Source of the DNA: Opitutaceae bacterium
GTDB taxonomy: Bacteria; Verrucomicrobiota; Verrucomicrobiia; Opitutales; Opitutaceae
Direction of reading: 5' to 3'
NCBI GenBank assembly: GCA_016711225.1
Contig: JADJTK010000005.1
Location: 1-64,000 of the forward strand
Length of the DNA stretch: 64,000 bases
Both the position numbers and the translations under genes were made by a program. Shown here piece by piece: positions 9,189-21,237 of the stretch. The notes under the pieces were generated by a model. The model was not told the origin of the DNA. It saw only the letters and a program-made list of their open reading frames with translations, and did no database searches. The stretch's first letter is position 1; each line of letters opens with the position of its first letter.

Positions 9189-9242
9189 GCCCGAAAGGTC
9201 AGGCTGCTGAGTCCGTTCCGCCTTTCTCCAATCCCTAATGAA

Positions 9243-9449
9243 TCAGCTGGGCTCATCGGGTGCGACGCGGGCGGCGTGTTGAGCGCGCAGGAGCCGGTGG
9301 GTGGCGACGAGCACGTCGAGTTGGAGGGCGTCGTCGCGGATGCGTGAGGCAAAGCGCGCACTGGCCAGCACCTGGTCGAGGGCGTTGCGGATGTGTTTGA
9401 GCTCGCCGTAGCCGCGGGCGCCGTTGACAGCCAGCGCGGCGAACGGCTA
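9243..9449 (-). pseudogene. C-terminal remnant of an unrecognised gene
   Basis: On the minus strand an open stretch of about 68 codons reads like a real C-terminus (GELKHIRNALDQVLASARFA, then LDVLVATHRLLRAQ) and ends in TGA at 9243-9245. A stop codon bounds it on the 5' side and there is no start codon. It lies just beyond the IS630 right end, so it may be the stump of a gene lost in the rearrangement. No family recognised. Confidence 0.3.
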
Positions 9450-9622
9450 ACTCCGCCCCGTGAGCAACCTCCCCCCAGCGCTTCGCCCCAGGGTCGGCCG
9501 ATTCCGCCTGCTGGCCGCCCCGCGACTGGTGCTGCTCTGATTTTTCCGGGACCGGCCCCTTCCCGCTGGCGTGGGTTGCGCCGTTCCCTGAACGAGTCGA
9601 AAACTCCGCCCTTTCTTCCGTC
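9450..9622. other. Leader region of leuA, no clear signal
   Basis: GC-rich stretch between the decayed fragment and leuA. I see no leucine-rich leader peptide, T-box or attenuator hairpin, and no confident promoter. Confidence 0.3.
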
Positions 9623-11301
9623 ATGCAAAAGCCGCCGATCACCAAATACCGCCCGTTCCCGCAGGTCGACTTGCCCAACCGGCAATGGCCGGGCCGCACC
9701 ATCACGCAAGCCCCTCTCTGGTGCAGCGTCGATCTGCGCGATGGCAACCAAGCCCTCGCCCAGCCCATGAGCGTCGAGGAGAAGCTCGAATACTTCGAGC
9801 TGCTGGTGCAGATCGGCTTCAAGGAGATCGAAGTTGGCTTCCCCTCGGCCTCGCAGATCGAGTTCGATTTCATCCGGCGCCTCATCGACGAGAACCGCAT
9901 CCCGACCGACGTCGCCATCCAAGTGCTCTGTCAGTGCCGCGAGGATCTGATCCTGCGTTCGCTCGAGGCCCTCCGCGGCGCCCGCCGCGCGATCTTCCAC
10001 CTCTACAACTCCACCTCGCCCAAGCAGCGCGAGTACGTCTTCAACGCCACCAAGCCCGAGATCGTCGCCATCGCCACCCACGCCGTCTCCTTCCTCAAGG
10101 AGCAGATGCGCCCGCTGGTGGCCGCCGGCACCGACCTCCGCCTCGAGTATTCGCCGGAAAGCTTCACCAGTACCGAACTCGAGTTCGCCCTGGAGATTTG
10201 CGAGGCCGTGACCGACGCCTGGCAGCCCACCCCGGAGCGCAAGATCATCCTCAACCTGCCCGCCACCGTCGAGTACGCCACGCCCAACATCCACGCCGAC
10301 CAGATTGAGTGGATGAGCACGCACCTCACCCGCCGCAGCTCGACCCTCATCAGCCTCCATACGCACAACGACCGCGGCACCGGCGTGGCCGCCACCGAGC
10401 TCGGCCTGCTCGCCGGCGCCGACCGCGTCGAGGGCACCCTCTTTGGCAACGGCGAACGCACCGGCAACCTCGACATCGTCAACGTCGCCCTGAATCTCTA
10501 TACTCACGGCCTCCACCCCGGCCTGGACTTCTCGAACATCAACCACATCCGCGAAGTCTACGAGCGCTGCACCAAGCTCGAAGTGCCCGCACGTCAGCCC
10601 TACGTGGGCGAGCTCGTGTTCACCGCCTTCTCCGGCTCCCACCAGGACGCGATCAAGAAGTCGTGGCCGCACCAGCACCCCGACCGTCCCTGGGATGTCA
10701 TCTACATCCCGCTCGATCCAGCCGACATCGGCCGCACCTACCGCGCGATCATCCGCATCAACAGCCAGTCCGGGAAGGGCGGCGTGGCGTACATCCTCGA
10801 GAAGGAGTTCGGTCTCCAGCTCCCCAAGCTCATGCACAAGGAGCTCGGCAAGCTCATCAACGACTACGCCGACTCCAAGGGCACCGAGATCACTTCCGAA
10901 GAGATCTACTCGCTGTTCCAAAACGAGTACATCAACCGCACTGCGCCCTACGCCCTGGCCGACTTCTCCGCGCATCCGCGGGCGGGCACCATCAGGAGAC
11001 CGAGTGCACGGCGGATCTCCTCATCGAGGGGAGGCCGCAGCGCCTGCGCGGCAACGGCAACGGCCCCATCGCCGCCTTTGTGCATGCCCTGGATGTCGCC
11101 GGCCTGAAGCATTTCCAGCTCGTCTCCTACAACGAGCACTCGCTCGGGGAAGGCGCCGACTCGAAGGCCGCCGCCTACATCCAGATCAAGACCACTCGCG
11201 GTCTCACGCTCTTCGGGGCGGGCATCGACACGAACATCGAAGTGGCCTCGATCCGCGCCCTGCTCAGCGCCCTCAACCGCGCTGCAGCCGTGGCCGCCTG
11301 A
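9623..11301 (+). CDS. leuA: 2-isopropylmalate synthase, frame broken near the 3' end
   Basis: Condenses acetyl-CoA with 2-oxoisovalerate, the first committed step of leucine biosynthesis. The first frame runs 9623-11107 and has the HMGL-like TIM barrel: DLRDGNQAL near residue 35 (metal and substrate site), SPESFTSTELEFA and HTHNDRGTG (metal ligands). At about 10967-10990 one base appears lost. The true continuation, in another frame, reads HHQETECTADLLIEG, GNGNGPIAAFVHAL and the allosteric dimer domain to TGA at 11299-11301. Joined length is about 560 residues, normal for the longer (type 2) LeuA. As written, the regulatory domain is scrambled. Either leucine synthesis is affected or the base is an assembly error. 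Confidence 0.88.
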
Positions 11302-11310
11302 GCCGGGCCT

Positions 11311-11346
11311 AAAATCGGGCGGTCGCGCCACCAATCGCCCGATTTT
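11311..11346 (+). terminator. Hairpin terminator after leuA
   Basis: AAAATCGGGCG (11311-11321) and CGCCCGATTTT (11336-11346) form a perfect 11-bp stem with a 14-base loop, ten bases after the leuA stop. The T run is part of the stem, so it can act in both directions. Confidence 0.75.
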
Positions 11347-11486
11347 CTTCCGCGAATCCACGAGGCGGAGCCACCCGGCTCCGCTTCGTCGTTTAGGGAT
11401 GGACGCCGCTCCGCCAATGGCGGTTGGCGCCTCGCCGAAAAGGCTTTGCCTGCCGCCTCGCCGGCAGGCTTGAGTGACGTTTTGCC

Positions 11487-12029
11487 ATGCGGTCCCCCAC
11501 CCCCGTTTCTGAGAAGTCCAAGTCCTCCCGCCCCGAGCCTCCGCTGCCTCCCGCGCTGCTGATTCAGCGTGGCGGCTCGAGCATCCACGGCTCGGGGGTT
11601 TATGCGCGCATCGCGATCCCGGCGGCCCATGTAATCGTCGAGTACCGCGGCGAGCGCATCACCAAGGCCGAGAGCAAACGCCGCGAGGACGCCCGGATCG
11701 CGCGCGTCCGCCGCGGGCACGACTCCTGTACCTACATTTTTGATCTCAACCAGCGCCACGACCTCGACGCCCGGCGCGGAGGCAACATCAGCCGCTTCAT
11801 CAACCATTCCTGCGAGCCCAACTGCCGCTCGGAACTGGATCGTGGACACATCTGGATCATCGCCGAGCGCGACATCGCTCCCGGCGAGGAGATCACCTTC
11901 GACTACGGCTTCGCCTTCCGCGACTGGGCCGACAACCCCTGCCGCTGTGGCACCGCCGGCTGCGTCGGCTTCATCGTCGCAGAGAACCAACGCTGGCGCC
12001 TGCGCCGCCTCAAGCGCACCGCTCCCTGA
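11487..12029 (+). CDS. SET-domain protein (putative lysine methyltransferase)
   Basis: 180 residues. After a Pro/Ser-rich start of about 35 residues it is essentially a lone SET domain: GSGVYA (N-terminal SAM motif), RFINHSCEPNC (N106-C113, cofactor pocket and knot), GEEITFDYGF (catalytic Tyr region), then a post-SET zinc motif CRCGTAGCVGF. All hallmark motifs are present, so it should bind SAM and methylate lysine side chains. Bacterial targets are not established for most such proteins. It has its own start well past the leuA terminator and ends 12 bases before a convergent gene. Sequence resembles eukaryotic SET enzymes. Confidence 0.88.
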   Translation: MRSPTPVSEKSKSSRPEPPLPPALLIQRGGSSIHGSGVYARIAIPAAHVIVEYRGERITKAESKRREDARIARVRRGHDSCTYIFDLNQRHDLDARRGGNISRFINHSCEPNCRSELDRGHIWIIAERDIAPGEEITFDYGFAFRDWADNPCRCGTAGCVGFIVAENQRWRLRRLKRTAP

Positions 12030-12041
12030 GCCGCGCCAGCC

Positions 12042-12467
12042 TCACGCCACCGCATTCAACTGGGTGCCCACCGTTCCGGCGGGTACCGCGCTGCCGGCCC
12101 GGCCGGATCTCATATAGACCAAGGCGGCCTGAGCCAGCAGCGCATCGCGATGGGGGTTGCCCACCTCAAGGGCGAGCAACGACTCCTCCGCCGTGCCTCC
12201 GTAATCGGATTGTTGGTCCGCGGTCGTGCCAGGTTGCTCAAACGGCACCACCTTGCCGTCGTCCTCGTCCCCCTCGGGCGCAGGTGGGCGATGCCAAGCG
12301 TCGGGGGCGACGCTGAGTGCATAATTCTGCCGCGTGTGCCGGGAGGCGGCGTTGCCGCCCTCCGAAGTCGGCGGCGGTTGGCGTCCGGTCGGCCGCCCAT
12401 GCAGGAACACATCCAGTCGCTGTTGCGAATGGAGTCCCAAGTCGGAGGTGACACGGCCGATCGTCAT
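12042..12467 (-). CDS. Hypothetical protein
   Basis: 141 residues starting with a plausible ATG. It has an Asp/Glu-rich and Pro-rich middle (PPAPEGDEDDGKVVPFEQPG) and a more hydrophobic C-terminus. No membrane helix or signal peptide and no recognised family. Codon use fits a gene. The start is 141 bases from the neighbouring phosphatase gene's stop. The 12468-12608 gap carries a dispersed GC-rich repeat. Role unknown. Confidence 0.55.
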   Translation of the reverse strand: MTIGRVTSDLGLHSQQRLDVFLHGRPTGRQPPPTSEGGNAASRHTRQNYALSVAPDAWHRPPAPEGDEDDGKVVPFEQPGTTADQQSDYGGTAEESLLALEVGNPHRDALLAQAALVYMRSGRAGSAVPAGTVGTQLNAVA

Positions 12468-12548
12468 GGCTGGGAAGAGGCCGGGCGGAGGTTAGCTCAT
12501 TGCCCCTTTTTGGCAATGGGCCTTCCAACCAGCGTCCAAATGGCTCGC

Positions 12549-12572
12549 GGGAGGGCGACGCTCCGCCCGAGC
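12549..12572 (+). repeat. Dispersed intergenic 24-mer, copy 1
   Basis: GGGAGGGCGACGCTCCGCCC followed by GAGC. The same 24-mer with one mismatch occurs at 35464-35487. Both copies lie between genes. The core can fold on itself (GGCG with CGCC-like pairing). Confidence 0.6.
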
Positions 12573-12608
12573 CGGTCTGGGGCGCGCCGCGGTCTGCCAC
12601 CTCCGCGC

Positions 12609-14042
12609 TCACACCCGGCGGATCGTCACGAGGGTAAAATCGTCGTGCGGCTGCTCCTGACCGGTAAACCGCTGCACCGTCTCGATGATCCCGTCGTTGA
12701 TCGCGGCGGGAAGCTGGGCTCCGAGGTTGCGCACGACGTCCGACAACCGGGCTCCGGAAAACTCCTGGCCGGACTCGTTTGGGGCCTCGGTGAGCCCATC
12801 GGTATAGAGCACGAACACATCGCCGGAGAGGAACGGCACGCGCCGATCCTCCAGCACCGGCTGAAAGAACTCTGAAGGCACCAGCCCGACGGGCATGCCG
12901 TCGGAGTTGAGATACTCGGCCCGGCCACCACCGGAGGCAGCCCCACGCAGCAGCAGGGGCAGCTCGTGGCCGGCGCGCGCAAAGCAAATCTCCGAACGGG
13001 CCGGGTCGACGATCGCGTAGATCATCGTGATGAACATGCCCTGACGCATCTCGCCGCTCATCGCCCGGTTCACCTCGGTGAGCACAGCCGCCGGGGAATC
13101 GTGGCGCTGGGCAAGCTGACGCAGATTCGTGCGGCAGATGGCCATCAACAACGAGGCGGCGATGCCCTTGCCGCTCACATCGGCCACCGCCACACCGAGC
13201 CGGCCGTCGGCCAGGGGGATAAGGTCGTAGAGATCGCCGCTCACCTGCTGGGCGGCGCGGTACCGGGCGTCGAGAGCCAGACCGAAACCACCGGGGCCTC
13301 CCGCGGTAGGAGCAACTGCTGGATACTGCGGGCGAGCGAGAGGTCGAGGTCGAGCTGACGCTTCTCCAGCTGAAAATGCAGAAGGCTCTGGTTGTGCACG
13401 GCCATGCCGGCCTGCTCGGCCAGCGAGCGCACAAGGGAGAAATCGTTCTCGTTGAAGGGCAGCCCATCGGCCGGGTTGACGACGCAAAGTACTCCGTAGA
13501 ATTCGCCGCGAAAAATGACGGGGGCGGCGATAAGCGAGTTCACCCTGAGCGCCGGGTCGTCGTGTTTGGTCACACGCTCGTCGGTGGCGGCATCGGCGAT
13601 TATCACCGCCTCGCCGGAGGCGGCCACAAGACCAACGATGCCCTCGTTGGCGGGAAATTCCTCGGACCGCAGGATCTGCTCCAAAAAACGAGCACGAGTG
13701 GTGGCCTTGTGGCGCATGCTGTCGGGCAGCGGCCGGTGCGGGGGAAAAGCCCTCGACCGCCACGCCGCGCATCGTGCCCTGCGGCGTGCGTTCGAAGAGG
13801 CAGGCGCTCAACGCGCCGGTGCTCAGGATCGCGGCGTGCACAATACGCTGCAGCAGCTCGGTGCGGCTGAGGTTCTCGCCGAGTGCCTCGACCATCCCGT
13901 GCATGAAGTCCACGACGATCTGCTTCTCCTGCAGCACCACCTGCTTGTCCTCGGCGTACTGTTCCGACTCCCGGCGGACGCGCCGCACCTGCCAGAGGCC
14001 GGCAAGGAGTCCGAGGAGGGCGCCAATCAGAAGAAGGACCAT
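12609..14042 (-). CDS. Membrane-anchored GAF/PP2C phosphatase (SpoIIE/RsbU type), two compensating frame breaks
   Basis: Reads as an RsbU-like serine phosphatase of about 478 residues, starting at 14042 with a membrane helix (MVLLLIGALLGLLAGLW) and a short coiled coil. A GAF domain follows (13300-13740), then the PP2C domain: VSGDLYDL, VADVSGKGIAASLLM, FVLYTDGLTEA, and QPHDDFTLVTIRR at the end. The GAF segment is one base out of phase with both ends. The first break is in the G5 run at 13740-13744 and the second near 13285-13300. Expected role is dephosphorylating a STAS antagonist such as the one encoded directly upstream. The net frame is preserved, which suggests paired sequencing errors as much as a pseudogene. 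Confidence 0.75.
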   Translation of the reverse strand: MVLLLIGALLGLLAGLWQVRRVRRESEQYAEDKQVVLQEKQIVVDFMHGMVEALGENLSRTELLQRIVHAAILSTGALSACLFERTPQGTMRGVAVEGFSPAPAAARQHAPQGHHSCSFFGADPAVRGISRQRGHRWSCGRLRRGGDNRRCRHRRACDQTRRPGAQGELAYRRPRHFSRRILRSTLRRQPGRWAALQRERFLPCALAGRAGRHGRAQPEPSAFSAGEASARPRPLARPQYPAVAPTAGGPGGFGLALDARYRAAQQVSGDLYDLIPLADGRLGVAVADVSGKGIAASLLMAICRTNLRQLAQRHDSPAAVLTEVNRAMSGEMRQGMFITMIYAIVDPARSEICFARAGHELPLLLRGAASGGGRAEYLNSDGMPVGLVPSEFFQPVLEDRRVPFLSGDVFVLYTDGLTEAPNESGQEFSGARLSDVVRNLGAQLPAAINDGIIETVQRFTGQEQPHDDFTLVTIRRV

Positions 14043-14108
14043 AGTGGGGTACGCAGGGGTTCGAGTTCGCCGTTTATGGCGAGCACGAAGCACGACCGCG
14101 AGACTTCC

Positions 14109-14627
14109 TTACGCCTGCTCGACGCGAGTTTTCAGGAAGGTCAGCACATCTTGGAACTTGGTCTGATTGCCGGCATCGGCACTGACGAGGTTCTCATGTG
14201 CCTCCAGCACCATGCGGGCATTGTCCAGCTCCGAGCGCGGGGCCGAACAGCTCAGCGCTTGGCCCACGGAGGTCTCCACCGTTGCGTCCGCCGCGCCGGT
14301 ATCGATCACCATGAGCCGATGCAGGCCGAGATTGCGCAGCAGCTCGAGATTGCGTGGGCCCACCCGGGCCACGATGAGTGACCCCGGCGGCTCCAATTTG
14401 CGCAGTTCAAGGGCGGCACCGGCCAGCACGCCAAGAAACGTGCTGTCCATGCTCGCGCATTGTCGGAAATCGACCACGAACTTCGTCTTTCCCTGCCGGA
14501 TCAATTCGGTGAAAAAATCGCGCAGGCAGGCGCAATTCATGAACGAGGCCCGCCCGTCAATTTTAATGACGACGGGGGTGGCAAAGGCATCCACCAGGAA
14601 CACGGGCTTGGCTGCGGCTTCCGGCAT
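14109..14627 (-). CDS. STAS-domain anti-sigma factor antagonist
   Basis: 172 residues. The N-terminal 110 form a STAS domain. The stretch FVVDFRQCASMDSTFLGVLA carries the conserved DS(T) at the start of the phosphorylation helix, where partner kinases modify serine. A C-terminal extension of about 50 residues (SELDNARMVLEAHENLVSAD) is helical. It is followed 66 bases later by the RsbU-like phosphatase on the same strand, forming a phosphatase plus antagonist pair. No RsbW-like kinase or sigma factor is nearby, so the rest of the partner-switch circuit must be elsewhere. Confidence 0.85.
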   Translation of the reverse strand: MPEAAAKPVFLVDAFATPVVIKIDGRASFMNCACLRDFFTELIRQGKTKFVVDFRQCASMDSTFLGVLAGAALELRKLEPPGSLIVARVGPRNLELLRNLGLHRLMVIDTGAADATVETSVGQALSCSAPRSELDNARMVLEAHENLVSADAGNQTKFQDVLTFLKTRVEQA

Positions 14628-14701
14628 GGGAGGGGAACTCGGTTTACGTGGCGTGTGAAGCGTCGGGCGCTGAACGCGTCTCCTTAAGCCTCAATCGGGC
14701 G

Positions 14702-17398
<2,697 letters not shown>

Positions 17399-17482
17399 GG
17401 AAACGGGAGGTGAGTGAGTGAAGCGAAGAGGCGACCGGCAGCAGGTAGTGCGCCGGTCGCCGAGGAGAGTGCGAGGAGCCGC

Positions 17483-17956
17483 TTATTTCGCCAGCGCGGC
17501 TTTAACGGCCTCGAAGTTGGGCAAGTCCTTCGGGGTGGCGGTCTGCTCGGCATACTTCACCACGCCATCCTTGCCGATGACGAACGCGGCGCGCGCCGAG
17601 GTGTCGCCGATGCCGGCCAGACCGGGGAAGAGCACGCCGTAGGCCTTGGTCGTTTCCTTGTTCAGATCGGAAACGAGCGTGAGCTTGATGAAGTTCTTCT
17701 GCGCCCACGCCTCCTGGGCGAAGGGGCTGTCCACGCTGATGGCGATCACGTCGGCTCCGAGCTTCTCATACTCGCCCAGGCCGCCACTCATGTCGCACAT
17801 TTCCTGGGTGCAGACGCCGGTGAACGCCAGGGGGAAGAACAGCAGCACGGTCTGCTTCTTGCCGAAGTTGTCGCTGAGCTTTACATCCTTGAGGCCGTCG
17901 GCCGTCTTGGACTTGAGGGTGAAATCGGGCGCCTTGGTTCCAATTGCGATGGGCAT
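17483..17956 (-). CDS. Peroxiredoxin (AhpC/TSA family)
   Basis: 157 residues from the ATG at 17956; a longer frame upstream (to 18064) lacks family similarity. A thioredoxin fold reduces peroxides with an active-site cysteine in FPLAFTGVCTQEMC, where the first Cys is the peroxidatic one. The second Cys four residues later may form an intramolecular disulfide, which is unusual spacing. No transmembrane segment or signal peptide, so it is cytoplasmic. It is close to the AhpE/1-Cys type by length. It sits before acnA on the same strand, 84 bases apart, and could protect Fe-S enzymes; that link is inference. Confidence 0.9.
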   Translation of the reverse strand: MPIAIGTKAPDFTLKSKTADGLKDVKLSDNFGKKQTVLLFFPLAFTGVCTQEMCDMSGGLGEYEKLGADVIAISVDSPFAQEAWAQKNFIKLTLVSDLNKETTKAYGVLFPGLAGIGDTSARAAFVIGKDGVVKYAEQTATPKDLPNFEAVKAALAK

Positions 17957-18112
17957 GGTAGTGCTGGGTAGCAGTGTTTGATTTCTGAGTGAGGCGTCCC
18001 GGGCTAAGCCCCGGAAAACGCGAGCCGGCACCGTAGGCGGCCCGCCGAGTGCGACACAAACCAAAATTCCCCTTGTCCGCGCCTGTCACCGCCGCGACCA
18101 TCCCCGCCCCTT

Positions 18113-19390
<1,278 letters not shown>

Positions 19391-19530
19391 GCCGGTAGGT
19401 GCGCCCTCACCTGCTTCGCCGCGAGTCAGGTTGGGGCGGCATCCGCGGGCAGGGCCGGCCCCCGGTCACCTTCGGCGCGGCCGAAGGCGGGCAAATCTCA
19501 TGTCCGTGCCGCTGCAGGTAGGGACATTTT

Positions 19531-19555
19531 TCCGAAACGTCCCTTCGCTCGGCCC
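19531..19555 (+). repeat. 25-bp direct repeat, left of hicBA
   Basis: TCCGAAACGTCCCTTCGCTC followed by GGCCC, repeated exactly at 20117-20141. The preceding bases are also similar (GCAG-GTAGGGAC against GGCAGGGAC). The pair brackets the HicBA genes with 586 bases between equivalent points. Confidence 0.8.
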
Positions 19556-19565
19556 GCGCAACCGC

Positions 19566-19790
19566 TCAGCACAGCTTCTCGAACTCACCGAGGTCCATCT
19601 CAACATCGCTCAGAATCTTGCCGAGCAAACCGGGACCAATCGTCTCCCCGGCATGGGTGGGCACCACCGTGGTCCGTCCGTCGGAATGGCGCAGGAAATG
19701 ATGGCTGCCCTTCACGCGAATCACGGCGAATCCCGCCCGCAACAAAGCGGCAACTACTTCGCGTCCGCGGACCCGTGGCAAGCGAGGCAT
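19566..19790 (-). CDS. hicA: HicA-type toxin (mRNA interferase)
   Basis: 74 residues from the ATG at 19790. A small dsRBD-like fold with the catalytic histidine in KGSHHFLRH (residues 27-35) and the usual VVPTHAGETIGPGLLGKIL ending. HicA cleaves mRNA and tmRNA in the cytoplasm. It lies five bases downstream of the HicB antitoxin gene on the same strand; in this pair the antitoxin comes first. Both genes sit between two copies of a 25-bp direct repeat. Length and motifs are complete, so it is probably active. Confidence 0.9.
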   Translation of the reverse strand: MPRLPRVRGREVVAALLRAGFAVIRVKGSHHFLRHSDGRTTVVPTHAGETIGPGLLGKILSDVEMDLGEFEKLC

Positions 19791-19795
19791 ACGAA

Positions 19796-20017
19796 TCAAA
19801 CGGCGATGCGTTGCACCCCGATGAACTCGTTCCGCTTCCCCGCATCGCGCTCGACCTCGAGACACAGCTCCACTGCCTCGCGAACCCGTACCATCAGCTT
19901 GTCCAACGAACGCGCCTGGGTATGGCATCCCGGAAGTTCGGGTACGCTGGCAACATAGTACCCCTCCGCATCGCGCTCGACGATCACATTGAATTCGCGT
20001 TTGGCCGCTTTGCTCAT
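19796..20017 (-). CDS. hicB: HicB-type antitoxin
   Basis: 73 residues with the partial RNase-H-like HicB fold: FNVIVERDAEGYYVASVPEL then PGCHTQARSLDKLMVRVREA. It lacks a C-terminal DNA-binding domain, so it is the short HicB form, and autoregulation by itself is unclear. It binds and neutralises HicA encoded right after it. The ATG start at 20017 fits family length. Confidence 0.9.
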   Translation of the reverse strand: MSKAAKREFNVIVERDAEGYYVASVPELPGCHTQARSLDKLMVRVREAVELCLEVERDAGKRNEFIGVQRIAV

Positions 20018-20256
20018 GCGGCCACCATGGGCACAGCCACTAACCCGCGCAAGCCCGGCATGGTCAGGCCCTGCCTACCCGCCGCAACCGATCCGGGATC
20101 GAGGCAGGGACGCCGCTCCGAAACGTCCCTTCGCTCGGCCCCCGCCACCACTCCGCCCAGGCATTCCCCCGTAGCTAGACGACGAAGTCGTTCAGTCCTG
20201 TTCTTGCGCCGCTTGTCGCCTGCACCGCTGACGCACGCGAGCTCCGGAGCCCCCGC
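20018..20256. other. Intergenic region with direct repeat copy 2
   Basis: Upstream of hicB. It contains the second copy of the 25-bp repeat at 20117-20141. No gene, RNA or clear terminator seen. Confidence 0.4.
20117..20141 (+). repeat. 25-bp direct repeat, right of hicBA
   Basis: Exact second copy of the sequence at 19531-19555. The two flank the hicBA module, as would be left by insertion or as a site for deletion by recombination. Confidence 0.8.
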
Positions 20257-20715
20257 TCACCTACGCTTATCGCTCAGCTCAGGGCACCAGGTTTCGATCC
20301 TGATGATCTCGATCGGCTGCCCCTCCCGCTTCTCAAAGCGAACGACAAAACTCTCATTTGTCCGTTCCGAGGTCCTGACCCGTTTCCACCCGGAAACGGC
20401 AAACGTGAAATGCCCGGTACTTCCGCCCTCCGTCCGCTCGACACTCCAAACACGCGGCCATGGCGCCATCCCGAAAAGATCGCCGCGCCGCCCGTGATTC
20501 TCCTCGAGCCGCACCGAGGCCACATACTCAAGGTATCGGTTCAGCACTTTGGTCTGGACCAACCGCTCCTCCAACTCCTTCCCCTCCTTTTGTCCATTCA
20601 CGCCCCACACCTGTCCCCCGAGATAGATGACACACCAAAGCAGAAGTATCCCCACGCCCGCCCCGGCAAAAGCCAAACCACTGCGGTCCGGGAGTCGTGG
20701 CATGTAGTCTTTCAT
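20257..20715 (-). CDS. Membrane-anchored hypothetical protein
   Basis: 152 residues from the ATG at 20715; a second ATG at 20703 is possible. One membrane helix near residues 14-33 (LAFAGAGVGILLLWCVIYLG), then a soluble domain of about 115 residues facing the periplasm, with beta-rich character (GHFTFAVSGWKRVRTSERTN). No family recognised. Lies between hicBA and the AbrB/VapC pair, all on the minus strand. Confidence 0.6.
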   Translation of the reverse strand: MKDYMPRLPDRSGLAFAGAGVGILLLWCVIYLGGQVWGVNGQKEGKELEERLVQTKVLNRYLEYVASVRLEENHGRRGDLFGMAPWPRVWSVERTEGGSTGHFTFAVSGWKRVRTSERTNESFVVRFEKREGQPIEIIRIETWCPELSDKRR

Positions 20716-20835
20716 CGGTCGCGCAGAGAGGCAATCGCGGCATGGTGACAACCCAGCAACGCACGTTCGAGCCCAAACCCGCCGTGTATTGAAATGCCGG
20801 CCGGTGGTGGAAGTCACGGGTTGGCCTGCCCCCGC

Positions 20836-21237
20836 CTACCCCAGCCCGGCCACCGTCAGCCCACGGAAATGTTTCCGGAAAAAGCCCTGATCAGCGGTGA
20901 GTAGTTGCTCGGCCTGCACGATGGCGTGCGCCCCAATCATGAAGTCTCCGACTATCCGCTCCCGTTTGCCGCCACCTGTCCGATACGCCAGACACAGTTG
21001 CCCGGCCAACGCCGCGCTCTCCTCGTTCAAGGGCGAGAACTCCACACCGAGCCGCTCGAGCGCCGCCGCATGATCCTGCGCCTTGGGGAAAGCCACCGCC
21101 GTTTCCGCCCAAACCACGTCGCACGCCACCAATCGCCCTCCGCGCCTCAGCTCCACTAGATGATCGAGCCACGCCGGGCCATCCGCCTCGTGCTTGAGCA
21201 CCGCCAAGATCACGGAGCTGTCGACCGCGGTTTTCAC
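20836..21237 (-). CDS. vapC: PIN-domain toxin (VapC-like)
   Basis: 133 residues. PIN-fold ribonuclease with acidic residues in MKTAVDSSVILAV (Asp6), VVWAETA (Glu) and VGDFMIGAHAI and LLTADQGFF (Asp). These residues bind Mg2+ for RNA cleavage. Its start overlaps the stop of the AbrB-like antitoxin by four bases (21234-21237), so translation is coupled. Complete and probably active. Confidence 0.88.
   Translation of the reverse strand: MKTAVDSSVILAVLKHEADGPAWLDHLVELRRGGRLVACDVVWAETAVAFPKAQDHAAALERLGVEFSPLNEESAALAGQLCLAYRTGGGKRERIVGDFMIGAHAIVQAEQLLTADQGFFRKHFRGLTVAGLG

Noticed and set aside
9450..9622. Leucine leader peptide or T-box before leuA
   Set aside because: No run of Leu codons, no T-box core and no alternative hairpins were found.
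9176..10975. 599-codon minus-strand open frame opposite leuA
   Set aside because: GC-rich shadow; leuA on the plus strand has complete catalytic motifs over the same DNA.
18004..18112. Extended N-terminus of the peroxiredoxin (to 18064)
   Set aside because: The family fold begins at MPIAIGTKAPDF (17956), and the extension would run into the tyrS promoter region.
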